Shown here: positions 1 through 6,983 of the stretch, piece by piece
Layout of the letters: each line of letters starts with the position of its first letter
How positions within the stretch are numbered: position 1 is the stretch's first letter
The notes under the pieces: generated by a model
What the model was told of the DNA's origin: nothing
Seen by the model: the letters and a program-made list of their open reading frames with translations, nothing else
The model's database searches: none
Source of the DNA: Clostridia bacterium
Lineage (GTDB): Bacteria > Bacillota > Clostridia > Oscillospirales > CAG-272
Assembly: GCA_900763885.1 (NCBI GenBank)
Contig: CAAFLY010000316.1
Coordinates: forward strand, 1-17,215
Reading direction: 5' to 3'
DNA: 17,215 nucleotides
Made by a program: the position numbers and the translations under genes

Positions 1-20
1 GCATTATGCCGTGAGCCTCT

Positions 21-59
21 GGCTACAAAAATCGCTGCAAATGTAGCCAATTTGTAGCC
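21..59. repeat. Inverted and direct repeat of a GGCTACA motif at the window edge
   Basis: GGCTACAAA at 21-29 has its exact reverse complement TTTGTAGCC at 51-59, and a third copy in that orientation, TGTAGCC, lies at 42-48. Read on the minus strand, this gives two direct copies of GGCTACA spaced about 11 bases apart, followed by the inverted copy. The element lies just beyond the guaA terminator, outside any gene that can be supported. It could be the edge of a convergent gene or terminator, or recombinase binding sites. The window ends too soon to decide. Confidence 0.45.
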
Positions 60-61
60 GC

Positions 62-112
62 TAAAAAAGAAAAATCCTGAAAAGTGCTGTATTACCAACG
101 CTTTTCAGGATT
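62..112 (-). terminator. Intrinsic terminator after guaA
   Basis: On the minus strand a 12-bp perfect stem (AATCCTGAAAAG at 112-101 pairing with CTTTTCAGGATT at 84-73) can extend inward with one mismatch to a six-base loop. It is followed by a T-rich run (ATTTTTCTTTTTT, ending at 62). It starts 18 bases past the guaA stop codon. This is the expected end of the purine operon transcript. Confidence 0.93.
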
Positions 113-129
113 CCAAAAACACTAAATAT

Positions 130-1653
130 TTATTCCCACTCGATAGTCGCCGGCGGCTTTCCTGTGATGTCGTAGACCACGCGTCCGGCCCCGCGCACTT
201 CATTTACGATCCGGGCGGAGACTCTGCCTAGGAGAGCGTGGGACAGCGGGGCGTATTCGCAGGTCATGAAATCCGAGGTACGGACGGCGCGCAGGGCGAT
301 CGTGTAGTCATATGTGCGGAAATCGCCTACGACACCGACCGAGCGGCAGTTGGTCAGTACCGCGAAATACTGATCCGCCTTCACCCGGCTGCGCCGCATC
401 TCTTCCCGGAAAATCGCGTCCGCGTCCTGGAGGATCCGCAGCTTTTCCTCTGTGATCTCGCCGATGATCCGCACGCCGAGACCGGGACCAGGGAACGGCT
501 GCCTGTCGACAAACGCCTTTGGAAGTCCGAGCTGTCTGCCAAGCGCGCGCACCTCATCCTTGAACAGTCCCCGCAGCGGTTCGACGACACCGTCAAACTT
601 CAGATCTGCCGGTAGACCGCCGACATTGTGGTGACTCTTGATCGTCGCCGCCTTGCTGCCGCCCGATTCGATCACGTCCGGGTAGATCGTCCCCTGCGCT
701 AAGAACCGTGCGTTCGGAAGACTGCGCGCCACATCGGCAAATACGCTGCCAAATTCCGCACCGATGATCTTGCGTTTCTGCTCCGGATCCGTAACCCCGG
801 CCAATTTCGTGAGATAACGATCCGCCGCGTTGATCCGGATGAAGTCGAGATCCCGCTTGGAGAACGCCGCCTCTACCTCATCGCCCTCGTTTTTGCGCAT
901 CAGACCGTGATCCACAAAGACACAGTGGAGCTGCCCCGGAATTGCCTTCGACAAGAGTGCCGCGCAGACAGAGGAATCCACGCCGCCGGACAGACCGAGG
1001 ATCACATGCGCGTCTCCGACCTGTTCCCGCACCTTGCGGATGAGCTGTCCCTCCAGATCGCGCAGATTGTAGTCGCCCGCAGCACCGCAAACCTCGTAGA
1101 GATAATTGCGGATGATCGCCGTGCCGTTCGGAGTGGATTCCACCTCGGGATGGAACTGCACGCCGTAGAGCTTTCTCTGCGGATTCTGCATCGCGGCGTT
1201 GAGGCAGTCGGCGGTGTGGGCGGCGGAGGTGAATCCGTCGGGCAGAGATGTCACCTGATCCGTATGGCTCATCAGACCGATTTGATCCGCGTCCAAGCCA
1301 CGGAACAGAGGACAATCCGTGTCCACCACCATCTTTGTTTTGCCGTATTCACTCTTTGCGCACGGAGAAACGGTGCCGCCCGTGGACCACGCGAGAAGCT
1401 GCGTGCCATAGCAGATACCAAGGACCGGGATACCCATCCCGAAGATCGCGCGGTCGCAGTGGGGAGAATCCTCCTTGTACACACTGTTCGGTCCTCCGGT
1501 CAGGATGATCCCGATCGGGTTGATCTCCCGAATCTCGTCTGGTGTAATGGTGCCGGGCTTTACAATGGAGTAGACGCTGCATTCCCGCACACGACGTGCG
1601 ATCAGCTCTTTATACTGACCGCCGAAATCTAAAATGAGAATTACCTGTGCCAT
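130..1653 (-). CDS. guaA: GMP synthase (glutamine-hydrolysing)
   Basis: Converts XMP to GMP using ATP and ammonia released from glutamine, the last step of the guanylate branch. The 507-residue protein has the usual full length. The class I glutamine amidotransferase domain comes first: GGP motif near residue 53, nucleophile Cys81 in GICYG, and His168/Glu170 in QFHPE. The ATP pyrophosphatase domain follows with SGGVDSS at 222-228. The C-terminal dimerisation domain ends in the conserved IEWE. The start has a GGGAG ribosome binding site and lies 12 bases after the purA stop, so the two are cotranscribed. It is the last gene of the block, with a terminator directly downstream. The family assignment is essentially certain. 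Confidence 0.98.
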   Translation of the reverse strand: MAQVILILDFGGQYKELIARRVRECSVYSIVKPGTITPDEIREINPIGIILTGGPNSVYKEDSPHCDRAIFGMGIPVLGICYGTQLLAWSTGGTVSPCAKSEYGKTKMVVDTDCPLFRGLDADQIGLMSHTDQVTSLPDGFTSAAHTADCLNAAMQNPQRKLYGVQFHPEVESTPNGTAIIRNYLYEVCGAAGDYNLRDLEGQLIRKVREQVGDAHVILGLSGGVDSSVCAALLSKAIPGQLHCVFVDHGLMRKNEGDEVEAAFSKRDLDFIRINAADRYLTKLAGVTDPEQKRKIIGAEFGSVFADVARSLPNARFLAQGTIYPDVIESGGSKAATIKSHHNVGGLPADLKFDGVVEPLRGLFKDEVRALGRQLGLPKAFVDRQPFPGPGLGVRIIGEITEEKLRILQDADAIFREEMRRSRVKADQYFAVLTNCRSVGVVGDFRTYDYTIALRAVRTSDFMTCEYAPLSHALLGRVSARIVNEVRGAGRVVYDITGKPPATIEWE

Positions 1654-1665
1654 ACTGCGCTCCCG

Positions 1666-2934
1666 TTACGCAAGTTCGATATATTCGTCTCTGCCTGCGC
1701 CCACGGAGACATAACGGATCGGGCATTGTACCGCTTCTTCCAGATACCGGATGTATTCCTTGGCGGCGTCAGGGAGAGAATCGTAGGTGCGGCAGCCGGA
1801 TACATCGCCGAAGCCCTTCTTGTATTCGATCACGGGCTTTGCGCGGTTGAGCCGTTCGCCGGTCGGGAATACCGTCGTCTTGACACCGTCCACTTCATAC
1901 GCGACGCAGACCGGGATCTCATCGAGATAGGACAGCACATCGAGCTTGGTCAGCGCGATGCAGGTGGCTCCCTGTACCTTCACACCGTAGCGGGACGCCG
2001 GAATGTCGAACGGACCTACACGACGCGGACGACCGGTTGCGGCACCGTATTCACCACCGGCAGCACGGAGCTTTTCCGCTTCCTCACCGAACATTTCCGC
2101 GGTAAACGGTCCCTCACCGACGCAGGTGGAATACGCCTTCATGATACCGACTGTGTTGTTCAGCGGCACACCCGGGATCCCGGCGCCGATCGGAGCGAAC
2201 GCGGCAAGGGTCTGGGACGAGGAGGTGTACGGATAGATACCAAAATCGATGTCGCGGAGCGCGCCGAGCTGTGCCTCGAACATGATGTTCTTGTTTTCCT
2301 CAACAGCACCGTACAGATAGGAGGATACGTCGGTGACAAACGGCGCGAGAACGGAGCCGAATTTCCTGAGCCACTCCATCATGACAGCCGAATCGATCGG
2401 CGCGTGACCATAACCGGTTACGGTGATGTTCTTCCATTCCACGATGTCGTGCACCTTTTCCGCAATGGAGTCGAGGTGCAGCAGATCCTCCATGCGCAGC
2501 CCCTTTTTCATGTACTTGTCCGCGTAAACCGGAGCGATGCCGCGTCTGGTGGAGCCGAATTTCTTGTCCGCGAGCCGTTCCTCCTCCATGATGTCCTGCA
2601 TCTTATGATACGGCATACAGATGATCGCCTTGTCGCTGATTTTCAGGTTATCAGGGGTGATTTGGATCCCGCGATCGGTCAAAGCCTTCATCTCGCCGAC
2701 CAGATGCTCCAGATCGATGACCATGCCGTTTCCCATGACGTTGACGGTGGTTTCGCGGAGAATGCCGGATGGGAGAAGATTGAGGACAAATTTGCCCTTG
2801 TCGTTGATGACGGTGTGTCCCGCATTGTTGCCGCCCTGGTACCGACAGATGATTTCATAATCGGAGGAAAGCAGGTCGACCATACGGCCTTTGCCCTCGT
2901 CCCCCCAGTTGATTCCAACGATTGCTGTAAGCAT
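1666..2934 (-). CDS. purA: Adenylosuccinate synthetase
   Basis: Joins IMP and aspartate using GTP to make adenylosuccinate, the first committed step to AMP. I place the start at 2934, giving 422 residues, close to the family norm. The conserved N-terminus begins MLTAIVGINWGDEGKGR and is preceded by AAAGGAAA at a suitable distance. The frame stays open to an ATG at 3048, but that extension is low-complexity leader sequence unlike any PurA and is rejected. The GDEGKGR phosphate-binding loop is at 11-17, with catalytic Asp12 and His40 (in NNAGHT). The loop reads INWGDEGKGR where most homologs read QWGDEGKGK, a conservative variation. It follows purB after an unusually long structured gap, and guaA follows 12 bases later. 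Confidence 0.97.
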   Translation of the reverse strand: MLTAIVGINWGDEGKGRMVDLLSSDYEIICRYQGGNNAGHTVINDKGKFVLNLLPSGILRETTVNVMGNGMVIDLEHLVGEMKALTDRGIQITPDNLKISDKAIICMPYHKMQDIMEEERLADKKFGSTRRGIAPVYADKYMKKGLRMEDLLHLDSIAEKVHDIVEWKNITVTGYGHAPIDSAVMMEWLRKFGSVLAPFVTDVSSYLYGAVEENKNIMFEAQLGALRDIDFGIYPYTSSSQTLAAFAPIGAGIPGVPLNNTVGIMKAYSTCVGEGPFTAEMFGEEAEKLRAAGGEYGAATGRPRRVGPFDIPASRYGVKVQGATCIALTKLDVLSYLDEIPVCVAYEVDGVKTTVFPTGERLNRAKPVIEYKKGFGDVSGCRTYDSLPDAAKEYIRYLEEAVQCPIRYVSVGAGRDEYIELA

Positions 2935-3168
2935 TTTTCGTTTCCTTTCCGAATCGTATATGCGGCGAGATGGCGAAAGAGCCATGTTGCAGGCCGCTTT
3001 CGCCAAAACGCTTAGGATGCACTGAATACATTGGGTTGCTGCGTTCAAAGGCTTGGATTGACGGCATTTCTGGCGAAAAAGCAGCCTTGCATCAGCGTTT
3101 ATGTATCCTTGCCATGTCGTATCCGTTCCTCCATGCCCGCGTGGACGCAGGTATGTATGTTCCGGCGG
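2935..3168 (-). other. Structured 234-base gap before purA: candidate leader RNA or palindromic repeat
   Basis: No gene is supported here, but the minus strand holds several strong helices. The segment at 3100-3088 (AAACGCTGATGCA) pairs over 13 bp with 3021-3006, interrupted by a three-base bulge. The eight bases just upstream, 3108-3101, pair with 3031-3024, which crosses that helix, so the two must compete or form a pseudoknot. Inside, AAGGCT (3088-3083) can pair with 3053-3048, or GCTGC (3085-3081) with 3042-3038. Nearer purA, TGGCGAAAG (3005-2997) pairs over 9 bp with CTTTCGCCA (2979-2971), or instead with TTTCGCC at 3078-3072. No T-run follows, so this is not a simple terminator. I do not recognise a known riboswitch class. 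It may equally be a dispersed palindromic element. Confidence 0.5.
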
Positions 3169-4602
3169 TCATACATGGATCGTCGCGTCCACGGATTCCC
3201 GCATTGCGTCCGCGTTTGCAGAAAGTGTTTCCCGTACCTCGGCGGCGTATTCGCGTGTCTGTTCCGCTGCCCTGCCTGTGAAGGAGCTTTCCGCGATGAT
3301 CTCGTCGATCTTTTCGCGCGTCAGATGGAATATCGGATCTGCCGCAATCCGATCGAGCAGGTCGTTGTCCGCGCCCTCCTGCTTGATCGCCTTGCCTGCC
3401 GCCACGGAATGCTGCCGGATCGCCTCATGCAGAGTCTGCCGGTCGCCGCCTTCCTTCACACAGTACATGAGGATGTTCTCCGTCGCCATGAAGGGCAGTT
3501 CCTCCATGAGATGCTTTTTCACCACCTGCGGATAGACCGTTACGCCGGAGATGATGTTGATGTAGAGGGTCAGAATCCCATCCACGGCGAGGAACGCTTC
3601 GGGAATGCTGATACGCCGTCCCGCGGAATCGTCCAAGGTGCGCTCCAGCCACTGGGTTCCGGCGGTCATGGCGGGATTGATGGTGTCCGCGATCACAAAC
3701 CGGGCGAGGGAGGAGATCCGTTCGCTGCGCATCGGGTTGCGCTTGTACGCCATTGCCGAGGAGCCGACCTGTCCTGCTTCAAACGGCTCGTCAAACTCCT
3801 TCATGTGGGACAACAGCCGCATGTCGCCGGAGAATTTCTGCGCGCTCTGGGCGATTCCGGAGAGAACGGACAGCGTAAAGTAGTCCACCTTGCGCGTGTA
3901 GGTCTGTCCACTGACCGCGTAAACGGCGTCAAATCCCATCTTTTCCGCGATTTTCTTCTCAAGAGTTTTGACCTTTTCGTGATCGCCGCCGAACAGCTCC
4001 AGGAAGCTGGCGCCGGTTCCGGTCGTGCCGCGGCATCCGAGCAGCTTCAGATTGCCAAGCACAAAATCGAGGTGGGAGAGATCCATCATGAGATCCTGCA
4101 TCCACAGTGTCGCGCGTTTTCCGACCGTTGTGGGCTGCGCTGCCTGAAAATGCGTGTAAGCCAGCGTCTCGAGATCGGCGTGTTTTTCCGCGAAATCACA
4201 GAGTGCGGAGATCGCGCCAAGGAGCAGTCTGCGGATCCGGAGCAGAGCGTCCCGTTGGAGGATGATGTCCGTGTTGTCGCCGACATAGCAGCTGGTCGCG
4301 CCGAGGTGGATGATCGGTTTCGCGGTCGGACAGACAAGCCCATACGCGTAGATATGCGCCATGACGTCGTGCCGGACTTCCTTTTCCCGCGCGGCTGCCG
4401 CTTCGTAATCGATGTCGTAGATATGCGCTTTCATCTCGGCGATCTGTTCGTCCGTGATGTCCAGTCCAAGCTCTTTTTCCGATTCGGCAAGCGCGATCCA
4501 CAGCTTTCGCCAGGTCGAGAATTTGCGGTCATCGGAGAAGATTTCCTGCATTTCCCGGCTGGCATACCGTTTGCATAGGGGATTTTCGTAAATCTCGTGC
4601 AT
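3169..4602 (-). CDS. purB: Adenylosuccinate lyase
   Basis: Releases fumarate twice in purine synthesis: from SAICAR to give AICAR, and from adenylosuccinate to give AMP. It therefore links the product of PurC to the product of PurA. The 477-residue protein belongs to the fumarase/aspartase superfamily. The signature loop GSSAMAYKRNP with the catalytic serine is present in the middle third, and TSCYVGDNTD and GTTGTGASF match conserved substrate-binding regions. At 477 residues it is of the longer PurB type. The start follows AAGGAG and lies 10 bases after the purC stop. Downstream is the unusual gap before purA. Confidence 0.97.
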   Translation of the reverse strand: MHEIYENPLCKRYASREMQEIFSDDRKFSTWRKLWIALAESEKELGLDITDEQIAEMKAHIYDIDYEAAAAREKEVRHDVMAHIYAYGLVCPTAKPIIHLGATSCYVGDNTDIILQRDALLRIRRLLLGAISALCDFAEKHADLETLAYTHFQAAQPTTVGKRATLWMQDLMMDLSHLDFVLGNLKLLGCRGTTGTGASFLELFGGDHEKVKTLEKKIAEKMGFDAVYAVSGQTYTRKVDYFTLSVLSGIAQSAQKFSGDMRLLSHMKEFDEPFEAGQVGSSAMAYKRNPMRSERISSLARFVIADTINPAMTAGTQWLERTLDDSAGRRISIPEAFLAVDGILTLYINIISGVTVYPQVVKKHLMEELPFMATENILMYCVKEGGDRQTLHEAIRQHSVAAGKAIKQEGADNDLLDRIAADPIFHLTREKIDEIIAESSFTGRAAEQTREYAAEVRETLSANADAMRESVDATIHV

Positions 4603-4612
4603 TATGCGCTCC

Positions 4613-5308
4613 TTATTTCTCGAGTCTTTTCAGAACTTCGCGATAGCCGCCCAGCACATCGCCCAGATCGCGGCGGAAACGGTCCTTGTCGAGCTTCTTG
4701 TCCGTACCCTTTTCCCAGAGACGGCAGGAGTCCGGAGAGATCTCGTCGCAAAGGAGCAGTTCTCCATCCGCACGGCCGAATTCAAGCTTGAAGTCAATCA
4801 GCCGGATGTCCGCTTTGTCAAAGAGCTCAATCATCAGTTCATCGATCCGCAGAGCCATTGCACGCAGTGTGTCGAGCTCTTCCTGCGTAGCCACGCCGAT
4901 CGCGGTGATCTGGCTGTCGTTGATCATCGGGTCGCCCAGCTCGTCGCTCTTTAAGGAGAATTCGACGACGGTATTCTTCAGCGGAGTGCCTTCCGGTACG
5001 CCATACTTCTTCGAGAAGCTGCCCGCCGCTACATTGCGCACGATGACCTCGACCATGACGATCTCCGCCTTCTTTACAAGAATGGACGTGTCGTCCAGCA
5101 CGCGGATCAGGTGGGTCTTTACGCCGTTTTTCGCAAGGTACTGGAAGATGATGTTGGAAATTTCCGCATTGAGCTTTCCTTTACCCGGCAGATCCTCTTT
5201 TTTGACACCGTTTCCGGCAGTGGCGGTATCCTTGTAACGGATTACGCATGTGCCTGCCTCTTCTCCCTCGTAAACGATCTTGCTCTTTCCCTCGTACAGT
5301 TTTTCCAT
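4613..5308 (-). CDS. purC: Phosphoribosylaminoimidazole-succinocarboxamide (SAICAR) synthase
   Basis: Couples aspartate to CAIR with ATP to form SAICAR, the substrate of PurB encoded immediately downstream. The 231-residue length is typical of the single-domain bacterial enzyme. The N-terminus MEKLYEGKSKIVYEG is the conserved ATP-binding strand-turn, and VRNVAAGSFSKKYG and RLIDFKLEFG are recognisable PurC motifs. The start is supported by AGAAAGGA about 11 bases upstream. A 94-base gap separates it from purF and carries a small hairpin. No convincing promoter was seen there: TACAAT resembles a -10, but no matching -35 lies upstream. Confidence 0.97.
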   Translation of the reverse strand: MEKLYEGKSKIVYEGEEAGTCVIRYKDTATAGNGVKKEDLPGKGKLNAEISNIIFQYLAKNGVKTHLIRVLDDTSILVKKAEIVMVEVIVRNVAAGSFSKKYGVPEGTPLKNTVVEFSLKSDELGDPMINDSQITAIGVATQEELDTLRAMALRIDELMIELFDKADIRLIDFKLEFGRADGELLLCDEISPDSCRLWEKGTDKKLDKDRFRRDLGDVLGGYREVLKRLEK

Positions 5309-5360
5309 GTGTGTGATACATCCTTTCTGTATTGTAAAAAGTGGTTGGTTTGACGTATAT

Positions 5361-5386
5361 GAAAACGGTCATGAAAACCGATTTTC
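5361..5386 (-). other. Stem-loop in the purF-purC gap
   Basis: On the minus strand GAAAATCGGT (5386-5377) pairs with ACCGTTTTC (5369-5361) over 9 bp with a single bulged base and a seven-base loop. The four T's of the 3' arm are part of the stem, and no further T-run follows. It could be a weak terminator, an mRNA-stability hairpin or chance. Confidence 0.35.
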
Positions 5387-5402
5387 CGAAAAAATGGAGT
5401 AC

Positions 5403-6806
5403 TTATCCTTCCAGTCGATCCTTCGCGCCCTCATCCGGAAGCGCCGTCGGGTAATGACCGCTGAAGCAGGCGTCACAGTACGCATCGGAGCCGATCAGCG
5501 AGGACAACGCATCCATCGGCAGATACCCAAGCGTATCCGCGCCAACGATTCTCGCGATCTCCGGTATGGTGTGGTGACAGGCGATGAGATTTTCCCGCGA
5601 GTCGATGTCGGTGCCGTAATAGCACGGATTGCAGAATGGCGGGGAAGAGATCCGCATGTGAATCTCCCGCGCGCCTGCCTCCCGTAACAGCTTCACAATC
5701 TGACCGCTCGTCGTACCGCGCACGATCGAATCGTCCACGAGCACCACGCGCTTGCCCTCCACCGCTTCCCGGATCGGACTGAGCTTGATCTTCACCTGAT
5801 CGAGTCTGCGATCCTGTCCCGGCGAGATGAACGTGCGGCCGATGTACTTGTTCTTGATAAATCCGATGCCGTAGGGGATCCCCGAAGCCTGCGCGTAGCC
5901 GAGTGCCGCGTCCAGTCCGGAATCCGGTACGCCGACCACGACGTCCGCTTCTGCCGGATACGTTTCGGCAAGGATCCGTCCGGCGGTACGACGTGCCGCG
6001 TGGACCGATACGCCGTCGATCACGGAATCCGGGCGGGCGAAATAGATATACTCAAAGATGCACGCGTGCCGCTTGGCTTTTCCGCAGTGTTCCCGGATCG
6101 AGCGGACTCCGGTTCCGTCGAACACGAGGATTTCTCCCGGCTCCAGATCCCGGATAAAGCGCGCGCCAACCGAGGACAGTGCGCATCCCTCCGACGCCAC
6201 AATGTACGAACCGTCCTCCGTAATCCCGTAGCAGAGCGGCCGGAATCCCCATGGATCCCGCGCGGCAATCAGCTTCGCAGGCGACATCAGACAGAGGGAA
6301 TATGCCCCGACCAGCCTGTCCATCGCACGACATAGCGCATTCTCCATCGAGGGAGAGGACAGCCGTTCGCGCGTGACAATGTAAGCGATGATCTCCGTGT
6401 CGCTCGTCGTGTGGAAGATCGAGCCTTTCAGTTCCAGCTCCCGCCGCAGCGTGTACGCGTTTGCCAGATTGCCGTTGTGCGCCAGTGCCATCCGCCCTTT
6501 CTGGTGGTTGACCTCGATCGGCTGACAGTTCGCACGGTTGGTCGCGCCGGTCGTACCGTAACGCACGTGCCCAACCGCGATTCTGCCATCCGGGAAATGC
6601 TGGAGATCGTCCCGGGAGAACACCTCGTTCACAAGCCCGAGATCTTTTTTGGAGGTGAAGACACCGTCGTCGTTCACCACAATCCCACAGCTCTCCTGCC
6701 CGCGATGCTGTAAGGCGTATAACCCGTAGTACACCATATTGGCTACCGGACACCGCGAGGAAGCGTATATGCCGAATACACCGCATTCTTCATGAAGCTG
6801 ATTCAT
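5403..6806 (-). CDS. purF: Amidophosphoribosyltransferase (glutamine PRPP amidotransferase), Fe-S type
   Basis: Catalyses the first committed step of purine synthesis, making phosphoribosylamine from PRPP and glutamine. The 467-residue protein starts MNQLHEECGVFG. Cys8 is the predicted N-terminal nucleophile after removal of a seven-residue propeptide, as in the Bacillus enzyme. The class II amidotransferase domain fills the first half. The PRPP-binding motif VVLVDDSIVRGTT lies near residue 355. Cysteines in HACIFEY, in CNPC and in the C-terminal CDACFSGHYP match the positions that hold a 4Fe-4S cluster in Firmicute PurF. A GGAAAGGA ribosome binding site lies upstream, partly within a five-bp hairpin. 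It follows pyrG after 177 bases. Confidence 0.97.
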   Translation of the reverse strand: MNQLHEECGVFGIYASSRCPVANMVYYGLYALQHRGQESCGIVVNDDGVFTSKKDLGLVNEVFSRDDLQHFPDGRIAVGHVRYGTTGATNRANCQPIEVNHQKGRMALAHNGNLANAYTLRRELELKGSIFHTTSDTEIIAYIVTRERLSSPSMENALCRAMDRLVGAYSLCLMSPAKLIAARDPWGFRPLCYGITEDGSYIVASEGCALSSVGARFIRDLEPGEILVFDGTGVRSIREHCGKAKRHACIFEYIYFARPDSVIDGVSVHAARRTAGRILAETYPAEADVVVGVPDSGLDAALGYAQASGIPYGIGFIKNKYIGRTFISPGQDRRLDQVKIKLSPIREAVEGKRVVLVDDSIVRGTTSGQIVKLLREAGAREIHMRISSPPFCNPCYYGTDIDSRENLIACHHTIPEIARIVGADTLGYLPMDALSSLIGSDAYCDACFSGHYPTALPDEGAKDRLEG

Positions 6807-6965
6807 AAGTAAAGGAAATCCTTTCCATAATAAGGATAAACAAAATCCGCCAAAAAGCTACAATAGCAGATGCACCATAAACAGACCGACGAGCCATAGA
6901 TCCATATCCAGCGTCGTGCAGCAACTCTACCCAGTCCATTTCTGTGTAAAAGCTTTGCGGAGCTG

Positions 6966-6983
6966 GAACGAATCGGTTCGTTC
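6966..6983 (-). promoter_or_regulatory. Perfect inverted repeat directly after pyrG, possible ANTAR-type hairpin
   Basis: GAACGAACCGATTCGTTC abuts the pyrG stop codon. It folds as a 7-bp stem with a CCGA loop, or as a 6-bp stem with the hexaloop ACCGAT, which has A at position 1 and G at position 4 as in ANTAR-binding RNAs. No second matching hairpin or strong terminator follows before purF. It could instead be a protein operator or part of the pyrG 3' end. The rest of the 177-base gap holds no supported gene. Confidence 0.35.

Noticed and set aside
1..57. C-terminal end of a convergent plus-strand gene stopping at 55-57
   Set aside because: Only 18 codons are visible, and no motif identifies a gene.
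2935..3048. A 38-residue N-terminal extension of PurA
   Set aside because: The conserved PurA N-terminus and a good ribosome binding site support the start at 2934; the extension overlaps the structured leader.
1726..4578. Long plus-strand open frames of 429 and 515 codons
   Set aside because: They lie opposite purA and purB, whose protein motifs are unmistakable; they show no family similarity and reflect GC-rich codon use on the other strand.
5309..5402. A promoter for purC (TACAAT before the ribosome binding site)
   Set aside because: No acceptable -35 element lies 16-18 bases upstream.
6790..6939. A 49-codon frame in the pyrG-purF gap with a hydrophobic stretch
   Set aside because: There is no ribosome binding site, it overlaps the purF start out of frame, and its composition is not clearly protein-like. 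It would need conservation evidence.
6966..6983. PurR-type PurBox before purF
   Set aside because: The CGAA/TTCG halves are only four bases apart, while Bacillus PurBoxes are longer and spaced about 16-17 bases, so the match is not convincing.
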